Shown here: piece after piece, positions 16,401-22,244 of the stretch | Layout: each line of letters opens with the position of its first letter | Position numbering within the stretch: position 1 is the first letter of the stretch | Origin: CAYZEZ01 sp964477295 | GTDB taxonomy: Bacteria; Bacteroidota; Bacteroidia; Bacteroidales; SM23-62 | DNA: 22,244 nucleotides | Reading direction: 5' to 3' | NCBI GenBank assembly: GCA_964477295.1 | Contig: CAYZEZ010000035.1 | Coordinates: 1-22,244 of the forward strand | The notes under the pieces: generated by a model | What the model was told of the DNA's origin: nothing | What the model saw: the letters and a program-made list of their open reading frames with translations, nothing else | Databases searched by the model: none | Made by a program: the position numbers and the translations under genes

Positions 16401-18178
16401 ATATCTTTAATCTCCTCAATTTCTGCCATTTTGTTTTCTATACCTGCTACCACTTCATCGGTTTTCTCCAGTGTGCTCCCGGTGGGCATGGTGACATAAA
16501 GCTGAATTTGTTTTGTTTCAAGGTCGGATAACTGATTCACTGTAACCGACATACTGGCCAGGATGGTGACAAAGAATAGGACCAGTATAAGAATAATGGT
16601 AGGAGCTGGATTCCTGAGGGCCGTTTTGAGCAGGAAGAGATAAAACCTTACACCCCTGTTATCAAGAGAGACCTTTTGATAGACCACCTTGGTCCTCTTT
16701 CGACTGCGGGATATAATGACATGTACAATCATAGGAATAAGCAGCAGTGAGACAACAAGCGATACTGACAGGGTGGAAATAATTGAGACGCCGATGTGCT
16801 TGGCCATCAGCTTCAACAGGTAATTTGTGGAAAAGATAAAAGGTACGAATACGGCAATCGTGGTAAGGGTTGCAGCCAGTACCGACCGCCAGACCTCCCT
16901 GGTCCCCTTAAGTACCGCTTCAACCGGTTTATATCCCAGGGTGCGCAACCTGTAAATATTTTCAAGTACAACCACCGAGGTATCCAGCAGCATCCCGACA
17001 GCCAGTGCAATTCCCAGCAAGGTCAGGCTGTTGACTGAAATATCAAATCCAAAAAAGAAATTGAAGGCAGAATAAATTGACACGGGCATTGCCAGGGCCA
17101 CTACCATCACCAGGCTGATGTTTCGCAGAAATACCCATAGGATAAAAATGGCTAACAATCCGCCTGTCAGGGCAAGCATTATGATCTGGTTAATATTATC
17201 CTCCATCAGATCGGCAGCATCATCCTGGACTAGGATCTCAATATCGGAGGTTTCGTATTTCTTATTGAGTCGTTTAATATCACCCTGGATCCGATGAGAA
17301 AGGTCAATGATATTTGCCTGAGCATCATTGATGACCATGAGGGATATTGCATCCAGACCATTTACGCGGCTGATTGTCTCTTCATCTTTCTCACCATAGT
17401 ATACTTCTGCAACGTCTTTTAGCTGTACAGGATTACTTCCGCGGCCCACCACCAGGTCTTCAATCTGCCTGATATCCTGGTATTCCGCATCGAGGTAAAC
17501 AAAGTACCTTTGACCTTCTTCTTTAATCAGGCCTCCAAACTGACGGATGTTCATATTATGTGACAACACTGACCTTACCCTTGTAGGTGTAATACGATAT
17601 GCTTCACAGGCAGCTTTATTGAGAATAATATCAACCGCTTTCTGGCGGCCTCCATAAACATTAACGGCTGCCACCCCATCAACATTCTCCAGTTCAGAGG
17701 TAATATTCTGGTCGACAAAATTCCTGACCCTGTCGACTCCCCCTGATCCCCTCACCTGTAAAGTCATCAGGATATTGGTCATCTGCTCTGTATCCATCTT
17801 AATCACATTAAGATTGAATCCTTCAGGCAGATCACTGCTCAGAGCTGCTATGCGTTCATCCAGCTTAAGGTAGGCATATTTCAGGTCAGTATTATTCTGG
17901 TAAGAGACATAGATCATTCCTCTCCTTCGTCCGGCACTCGATTCTATCAATTCAATATTTTCAAGTCCGGCAATCGCACTTTCCACAGGAATAACTGCTT
18001 TCTGTTCCATGTATTCAGGAGTAACCTCAATCTGTGAGGTCACCTGTACAAATAACATAGGCAGCTCAGCATTGGGCAACATTTCCATTTTGAGCTGTTT
18101 GTAGGATATATAGCCAAGTAAAGTAGTGGCTATAAACAGCATGGAAATGAGGACCTTCCTGTGGATGATAAACTTCAC
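13487..18178 (-). CDS. RND permease fused to an ABC ATPase (1563 aa)
   Basis: Residues 1-1035 form a full RND exporter. TM1 is at about 8-27, helices 2-6 at about 330-490, helix 7 at about 523-543 and helices 8-12 at about 875-1028, with two large periplasmic loops. LLDTSVVVLEN (397-407) and GIVVNNGIILID (939-950) mark TM4 and TM10. Residues 1041-1282 add three helix pairs (about 1046-1090, 1151-1190 and 1207-1247). Residues 1283-1563 are a complete ABC ATPase: Walker A GPNGAGKST (1305-1313), Q-loop Q1352, signature SGGMK (1406-1410), Walker B ILVVDE (1425-1430), H-loop H1461 and the C-terminal extension usual for ABC-2 ATPases. The start is GTG, supported by the normal RND N terminus. The frame is unbroken. 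The adaptor and second RND genes lie upstream and the ABC-2 permease downstream. I know no characterised protein of this design. Domain calls are secure; the joint mechanism is inference. Confidence 0.92.
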   Translation of the reverse strand: MKFIIHRKVLISMLFIATTLLGYISYKQLKMEMLPNAELPMLFVQVTSQIEVTPEYMEQKAVIPVESAIAGLENIELIESSAGRRRGMIYVSYQNNTDLKYAYLKLDERIAALSSDLPEGFNLNVIKMDTEQMTNILMTLQVRGSGGVDRVRNFVDQNITSELENVDGVAAVNVYGGRQKAVDIILNKAACEAYRITPTRVRSVLSHNMNIRQFGGLIKEEGQRYFVYLDAEYQDIRQIEDLVVGRGSNPVQLKDVAEVYYGEKDEETISRVNGLDAISLMVINDAQANIIDLSHRIQGDIKRLNKKYETSDIEILVQDDAADLMEDNINQIIMLALTGGLLAIFILWVFLRNISLVMVVALAMPVSIYSAFNFFFGFDISVNSLTLLGIALAVGMLLDTSVVVLENIYRLRTLGYKPVEAVLKGTREVWRSVLAATLTTIAVFVPFIFSTNYLLKLMAKHIGVSIISTLSVSLVVSLLLIPMIVHVIISRSRKRTKVVYQKVSLDNRGVRFYLFLLKTALRNPAPTIILILVLFFVTILASMSVTVNQLSDLETKQIQLYVTMPTGSTLEKTDEVVAGIENKMAEIEEIKDIVSTIEEEEALVTLILHDDYRDINRRTFGDIQSDVNERVKDHPSASISLSAPQTGGGSGRIGDGGAGGMVGFEKLMGIGEDEEYLLLKGQDFDLMVEVAQALESNIEELDNISRVNLSIRENQPEVHLDFNTLLMTDYDITLGQVMGELNTFQSEVSSGVTFVQGTDEYDIMIKYDESLLEDASEDKSMDDLRLLEIPDAGDESHYELESFTDIFYASGMRDISRVNQEKMIELRYQYNDDVYDSKDLLDYAREEIENIIENAGIPPGVAVELIQEDSPLDEFRNLFLIALLLIYMILAIVFESFVTPFVLLFSIPLAAIGSFFFLTVTGNSLFNANTLMGFLILLGIVVNNGIILIDFVNILRKSGFRRTRALLVGGLSRVRPILITAVTTCVAMLPLAMGKAEYVKAIGPPFAVTVIGGLAVSTLLTLVFIPMLYNGLEQSLKWIRDLGLPLRITLLVLEITGFVFVVLFIDKFMWQMAGGILVIAGIPAVIWFVTSSLRKAKLEIISKEDELHIKIDNLVKIYGRDSKIVRDYRTGQRMAHKAGEKRKDSRQNFEALIWQLPLLIFLIYFSWFYLVSGFWKLVASIASWYFILSMIRGFRKDIKQKWLEWLFEFVRYIGPLVVLVLFQLEWENLALTIVTGAIWYLILAMGYVAKKIRHEGLDTGKVKKVFRWFIWLVKIIPGIGTRKEKFKALKGVSINIGTGMFGLLGPNGAGKSTMMRIICGILEQSYGKIWINGIDTQEKREELQGLIGYLPQEFGMYENMTAAEYLDYQAMLKGITDADLRKKRIEEVLNSVHMWDSRNRKIGSYSGGMKQRIGIAQVLLHLPRILVVDEPTAGLDPRERIRFRNLLVELSRSRIVIFSTHIIEDISSSCNVMAVINNGEVLFSGTPGEMTELAKGKVWKAILSAAEFEQRTKNLLVMHHMRDNEKIRVRCISADKPFEGAEEELPMLEDAYLWLLQSSKKMA

Positions 18179-18221
18179 TCGTTTAATAGTTTGTAACTAT
18201 CTGAAAATTAAATAATTAAAA

Positions 18222-18327
18222 ATTTGAGAACCCCGAATACTCGAAACAACCGCTTCGCTCCCGCATTATTATTTTTAATCATGCACTTTTGTGATTTCAT
18301 TATTAATAAAAATCATGATCGTTTCAT
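18222..18327 (-). repeat. Dispersed intergenic repeat, copy B
   Basis: Read on the minus strand, this copy starts at the stop codon of the 1042-aa RND gene and aligns with copy A at 8343-8435. Differences are a base or a few bases here and there plus an insertion of about 10 bases (GAGTATTCGGGG region) before TTCTCAAA. The hairpin is kept as AATCA...TGATT around CAAAAGTGCA; the G:C pair of copy A is A:T here. It fills most of the 148-base gap between the two RND genes, so it is transcribed within the operon. It also carries CCCCGAATACTCG, similar to the CCCGAGTACTC unit at 12681. Confidence 0.65.
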
Positions 18328-21300
18328 CAACTCAATTTTTCATTTTCGTTTTCTTCCAGTTCCTTCCGACTTACCGGTTTAAACCATTTTAATTGCAACT
18401 GTTCCAGCAGCATATAAATACAGGGGATAACTATAAGGGTTAGCAGAGTGGAAGTAGTTAGTCCTCCGATAACTGCCCAGGCCATGGGTGAACGTAAAGC
18501 AGAACTTTCCCCAAATCCAAATGTGAGTGGTAGAAGGGCAAGAATGGTTGTAAGCGTTGTCATTAGGATTGGCCTGATACGCCTTTGTCCTGCTGCCACA
18601 ATAGCCTCTTTCAGCTTCATCCCTGCTTTCCGGAACTGGTTTATTGCATCAACAAGAATAATAGAATCATTCACGGCAATACCCACCAGCATAATAACAC
18701 CAATTACTGCCATAATATTCAAGGCCTTACCCTGTATATAAAATACAGCGATTGCCCCCACCACGGCAAGAGGAACGGTAAGCAAAATAGTAAAAGGATG
18801 AACCAGGCTCTCGAATTGTGAGGCCAGTACCATATATACCAGGATCAATGACAGCAGGAGAGCAAATCCAAGGCTTTTCATAGACTCTTTTCTTATCGCT
18901 TCCTCTCCTGAGATATTAAACCTGTATTCGGGTGGAAAATCTACTAAATTAAGTCGGTTACTGATGGTGGTGGCCATTTTATCTAAAGGCAAATCCTTTT
19001 CCAGGTCGGCAGTAAATCTGATAATGCGATTCTGGTTATTGCGCAGTATTTCTTTAGGTGAATTACCAACACTTATACTTGCTATATCACGCAATAAAAT
19101 TTCGCTGTTGTTCACTTCGATTGAAAGTGCTTCAAGTTCTTTGAGGCCAATATCCTCAAGCTTAACGGTAATATCTTTAAGTTCACCTTTGACATTCATC
19201 TGACCGGCACCAATACCTTGCAATTTCTCGCTAATCCTGCTTATCAGGGTATTTACATCAATGTTCATCATTCCCGCCCGGTACCTGTCAATCTTAATAT
19301 CCACTTCCGGAGCGCCTCCTTCAATCGATGTGGAGATATTATGCAAACCGTCAATACCCATCATTTCCTTCATAACAGGAATAGTTAAGTTTTCAAGTAC
19401 ATCCAGATCATCACCAATTAATTCTACCACCACAGGAGCCTGTTCTGTTCCCAGGATAGAATTCAGGGCTGTTTCTTCCTGCCTGCAAACCATTTCGATA
19501 TTCTGGTTCTGTGCATAATAATTTGTCAGTTCCTCAATAATGGATGTAGCTGAAATCTTACCCTTCCTGATCAGTTTCACCTTTATAGTTGCCATATTCT
19601 GATCGTCAAAAACATCTCCACCTCCTGAAGCGAGTCCTGATGTAGGGCCTATCTCACTATAGATAAGCTCAACCTCATTCCGGGCCAGTTCCCTGATCAG
19701 GTTTTCAATGCTCTCAACAGCTCCGTCGGTCCTTTCAAGCCTTGTACCTTCAGGCATCTTGATATCGACATAAAACTCACGTAAATCAGTTTTGGGCATA
19801 AATTCACTGCCCAGCTGATTAAGCATAAACCAGCCGGATCCTATTAACAGTAATGCCCCCAGAACAATCCATATTTTGAAGTCGAGGAGCCTGTTCAGGA
19901 GACGGCCATATCCTGTAAACTGGACCGATCTTTTTTCCTTTTTATTGAATGGGGTCTTTTTCCTGTAGACCCTTGTGTATAACATGGGAATGATCAGTAT
20001 GGCCACTACCAGGGAACAAAGCAACGAGAAGGCTACTGTGAACGCCTGTTCCCGGAACAGTTCACCTGCAGCACCATGAATATATACAATGGGTATAAAG
20101 ACCACGATGGTGGTAATTGTGGATGCGAATATGGCTCCACCAACCTGGGAGGTACCTTTAATAGCTGCTTCATGTGATGATTCACCGGCTTCATGGTTCC
20201 TGAATATATTCTCAAGCACAACAATAGCATTATCAACCAGCATACCGGCACCCAGGGCCAGCCCTCCAAGGGTCATGATATTCAGGGTCAGATCGGCAAA
20301 ATACATCAGGGCAAACGTTGCGATGATTGAGATAGGGATAGCGGCACTGACGATTGCCGTAGGCCCTATCCGGCGAAGAAAAACAAGCAGGACAAAAACC
20401 GCCAGGATAATTCCAAACAAGGCACTATCCCTTACTTCCCGAATGGCCCTGGATACGAATTGTCCCTGGTCTTCCACGATGGTAAAAGTAAAACCTGGAA
20501 GGGCTTTCTGCATATCTTTCAATACCTTACGCAGTTCATCTACTGCCTTAACTGTGTTGTAGCGCATCTCTTTATAGATACTTAATCCGACACAGGCTTC
20601 GCCATTAAGCCTTACTGTATTTTCCAGGTCTTTCGGCTTCAATGTTATGGTTGCCAGGTCGCCCAGCAATACAGGTACCCTTTCACCACCGGCTTCCGGA
20701 TCGGATGGCCCCATTTTTATAATTATATTTTCCAGGTCATGTATCTGTTCCAGTTCACTGAGTCCCCGCACTACATACCTTCTACCCATCTCCACGATGG
20801 AACCGCCTGACACATTCTGGTTAAAGTTCTGTATCCTGCCTGAAATGGTTGACAGGTCAACATTATAGGATTTTAAAAGGTAATCGCTGGTCTCTATCAG
20901 CACCTCCTGTTCCCCGGCTCCGTCAATTTCCACATCTGCTATTCCTTCAAGCCTGATCAGCTCGTTCCTGACATAATTTTCTGCTACTTTCCGGAGTTCA
21001 TTCAGATCATCTGTTTCCGTATGTTGAAAAGCTACAAGCATCACCGGATCAGCATTAGGATCATGCTGGGTGATATTGATCTCGTCGAGGTCGCCATCCT
21101 GACTGAATGCCGATAGTGCTTTAGAAAGATCCAGGAAAGCTTCATCCATATCCTTTTCCCAACTGTATTCTACATCTATTTGTGCGATCCCAACCCGGGA
21201 GATAGAGGACACATTGGTAACTCCACTTTGCCTGATAGCCAATGCTTCCACATTCTTAACAAATTTTTCCTCCATTTCTTCAGGTGGCCGTTCCCCTGAT

Positions 21301-21455
21301 TTTAGCTCAATAAAAAGGCGCGGATTGTTGAGGTCAGGAAAGAGATCTATCCCGAGTTTCCCAAAAGAAATATATCCAAGCAGCAGGGTGGCGAGGATGA
21401 TCATGCTCACCGATACAGGATAGTCAACCGAAAATTTTGTAATAGTTTTAAACAT
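18327..21455 (-). CDS. RND efflux permease, HAE1/AcrB-like
   Basis: At 1042 residues this is a normal-length hydrophobe/amphiphile RND permease: TM1 (about 10-31) with KLGIDLFPDLNNP after it, porter domain, helices 2-6 (about 340-495), second periplasmic loop and helices 8-12 (about 860-1018). TM4 reads GMLVDNAIVVLEN with D408-N409 where AcrB has Asp-Asp. TM10 reads GIAVNDSIILVD with N929 where AcrB has Lys940. A Gly-rich loop (SGLASGGGDVFDDQN, 606-620) sits where the AcrB switch loop lies. Such pumps form inner-membrane trimers that drive substrates through an adaptor and a TolC-type channel with the proton gradient. The adaptor gene is 154 bases upstream. The RND-ABC fusion follows, so the two may form a mixed trimer, as MdtB and MdtC do. 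Substrate unknown. Confidence 0.93.
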   Translation of the reverse strand: MFKTITKFSVDYPVSVSMIILATLLLGYISFGKLGIDLFPDLNNPRLFIELKSGERPPEEMEEKFVKNVEALAIRQSGVTNVSSISRVGIAQIDVEYSWEKDMDEAFLDLSKALSAFSQDGDLDEINITQHDPNADPVMLVAFQHTETDDLNELRKVAENYVRNELIRLEGIADVEIDGAGEQEVLIETSDYLLKSYNVDLSTISGRIQNFNQNVSGGSIVEMGRRYVVRGLSELEQIHDLENIIIKMGPSDPEAGGERVPVLLGDLATITLKPKDLENTVRLNGEACVGLSIYKEMRYNTVKAVDELRKVLKDMQKALPGFTFTIVEDQGQFVSRAIREVRDSALFGIILAVFVLLVFLRRIGPTAIVSAAIPISIIATFALMYFADLTLNIMTLGGLALGAGMLVDNAIVVLENIFRNHEAGESSHEAAIKGTSQVGGAIFASTITTIVVFIPIVYIHGAAGELFREQAFTVAFSLLCSLVVAILIIPMLYTRVYRKKTPFNKKEKRSVQFTGYGRLLNRLLDFKIWIVLGALLLIGSGWFMLNQLGSEFMPKTDLREFYVDIKMPEGTRLERTDGAVESIENLIRELARNEVELIYSEIGPTSGLASGGGDVFDDQNMATIKVKLIRKGKISATSIIEELTNYYAQNQNIEMVCRQEETALNSILGTEQAPVVVELIGDDLDVLENLTIPVMKEMMGIDGLHNISTSIEGGAPEVDIKIDRYRAGMMNIDVNTLISRISEKLQGIGAGQMNVKGELKDITVKLEDIGLKELEALSIEVNNSEILLRDIASISVGNSPKEILRNNQNRIIRFTADLEKDLPLDKMATTISNRLNLVDFPPEYRFNISGEEAIRKESMKSLGFALLLSLILVYMVLASQFESLVHPFTILLTVPLAVVGAIAVFYIQGKALNIMAVIGVIMLVGIAVNDSIILVDAINQFRKAGMKLKEAIVAAGQRRIRPILMTTLTTILALLPLTFGFGESSALRSPMAWAVIGGLTTSTLLTLIVIPCIYMLLEQLQLKWFKPVSRKELEENENEKLS

Positions 21456-21505
21456 GGTTCCAAAAGATTGTTTCTCTATTAATCTAAGTTGCCAGGTACT
21501 TATCA

Positions 21506-21533
21506 GTGAGTTGTGAGTTGTGAGTCGTGAGTC
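21506..21533. repeat. Four-copy heptamer tandem repeat
   Basis: Four consecutive 7-mers read GTGAGTT, GTGAGTT, GTGAGTC, GTGAGTC. About 40 bases on, a related pattern of CGTAATT units occurs twice (near 21576-21595). The repeats lie in the 154-base gap between the adaptor and RND genes, transcribed as part of the operon. They resemble the short heptamer repeats found between genes in several bacterial groups. Copy number could vary between strains. Confidence 0.55.
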
Positions 21534-21609
21534 AGGTGATCAGGATGGTGTGGGAATTGGATGTGTCTTCCACTTCGTAATTGATAATTCGTAATTCGAT
21601 ATTCTGAGT

Positions 21610-22244
21610 TCATCTAAGGACCTTTACCCTGGAATTATTTCGCAGCGTTTCGAATCCTTTGCTTACAACACTTTCACCAGGTTCCAGCCCGGATAAAACT
21701 TCAACCATGTCAGCACTTTCAAGTCCTGTTGTAATCATCCTCTCGTTGGCAACTCCCCTCTCGACAACGAATACGGTACGTACCCTGTTGCGGGTGACGA
21801 TTATATCCTTGGGGATAACAATGGTATTTTCCGAACTGTTAATGACCAGGTCGGCTTTAACAAACATTCCCGGCAGGATCACTTTTTCCGTATTGTCTAC
21901 ACTGACAAAACATATAAAAGTCCTGGCCTCGGGATCTATGGCCGGCGATATCTGGGTTATTTTCCCAATCAGTGTATCCAGTGGACTGGTATAGCTGGTG
22001 ATATATACTTTAAATCCTTTGGCCACATGGGTGTAATACTTCTCAGGAAGATTGGTTTCAAGGTACAGGCGGCTGTAATCTACTATCTTGACCAGCAAGG
22101 TATTGGCATTAACCTTTGTACCATCTGTAAACTTTGGCAGCTCGGTGATTACTCCTGAGAAAAGAGCCCTGACAGACATTTTTTCCAGGTTGATCCGGCC
22201 GCTTTCAATTTCATAATCGGAATTTATGTATGCTATCTCGGCAT
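21610..22244 (-). CDS. Periplasmic adaptor subunit (HlyD/MFP family), 5' end outside the window
   Basis: The frame is open to the right edge; the ATG at 22179 is internal, because the residues before it (GRINLEKMSVRALFSGVI) are the usual end of the coiled-coil hairpin and return into the lipoyl domain. Then come the beta-barrel (LYLETNLPEKYYTHVAKGF, ITQISPAIDPEARTF, LPGMFVKADL) and the membrane-proximal domain (VIPKDIIVTRN, GLESADMVEVLSGLEPGESVV). Adaptors of this family bridge RND or ABC inner-membrane pumps to an outer-membrane TolC channel. It is the first operon gene visible, and the outer-membrane channel gene may lie further right. The stop at 21610 is followed by 154 bases before the RND gene. 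Because it is the only adaptor seen, it presumably serves both RND proteins. It could also be an ABC-exporter (MacA-like) adaptor, which the fused ATPase makes worth considering. Confidence 0.9.
   Translation of the reverse strand, partial: AEIAYINSDYEIESGRINLEKMSVRALFSGVITELPKFTDGTKVNANTLLVKIVDYSRLYLETNLPEKYYTHVAKGFKVYITSYTSPLDTLIGKITQISPAIDPEARTFICFVSVDNTEKVILPGMFVKADLVINSSENTIVIPKDIIVTRNRVRTVFVVERGVANERMITTGLESADMVEVLSGLEPGESVVSKGFETLRNNSRVKVLR

Noticed and set aside
9999..21497. Identical 13-mer TAAGTTGCCAGGT at 9999-10011 and 21485-21497
   Set aside because: Several exact 13-base matches are expected by chance in a window of this size, and the flanks do not align.

Overview
The window looks like a chromosome segment of a member of the Bacteroidota, probably an environmental Bacteroidales or Marinilabiliales relative. 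It is AT-rich. Secreted proteins carry MKK-type lipoprotein signals. Most starts follow A-rich stretches rather than strong Shine-Dalgarno sites, and one gene has a good TTG-N20-TAnnTTTG promoter of the Bacteroidota type. The genus cannot be named from the sequence alone.

Left part (1-6950, + strand): a very long TPR protein enters from the left edge (21 TPR units visible, 5' end missing). A small cysteine-containing lipoprotein follows. Next is a tight three-gene cassette of a PP-loop ATP-pyrophosphatase-like enzyme, a creatininase-family amidohydrolase and a dipeptide epimerase of the enolase superfamily (17-nt overlap, then a 1-nt gap). The cassette looks like one pathway acting on a small peptide, amide or muropeptide-like substrate. 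Its function is not known to me.

Middle part (6951-12764): genes for secreted or lipid-anchored enzymes. A minus-strand DUF5005/DUF4185-like propeller lipoprotein lies divergently from a secreted GH32 beta-fructosidase. These are followed by an esterase-D-type alpha/beta hydrolase lipoprotein and a TPR lipoprotein. The last two are separated by an ATGA-coupled, prematurely stopped signal-peptide ORF that looks like a gene remnant.

Right part (12765-22244, minus strand): an export operon read right to left. It runs from a periplasmic adaptor (HlyD/MFP, cut by the right edge) to a normal-length RND permease (1042 aa), then a 1563-aa protein, then an ABC-2 permease. The 1563-aa protein is the most striking object in the window. 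It has a complete RND permease (about residues 1-1035), about six extra membrane helices, and a complete ABC ATPase domain at the C terminus (about 1283-1563), all in one uninterrupted frame. The even number of extra helices puts the ATPase in the cytoplasm, where it could work with the ABC-2 permease encoded 8 nt downstream. The operon therefore appears to join proton-driven RND export and ATP-driven ABC transport in one machine.

Non-coding structure: two copies of a dispersed repeat of about 95-105 bp lie 10 kb apart in inverted orientation, one before the GH32 gene and one between the two RND genes. Each has a small hairpin with one compensatory base-pair change. There is also a C7/G7 palindrome between convergent genes, a heptamer tandem repeat inside the export operon, and a perfect 11-bp hairpin after the small lipoprotein gene. 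No rRNA, tRNA, CRISPR array or insertion sequence was recognised.
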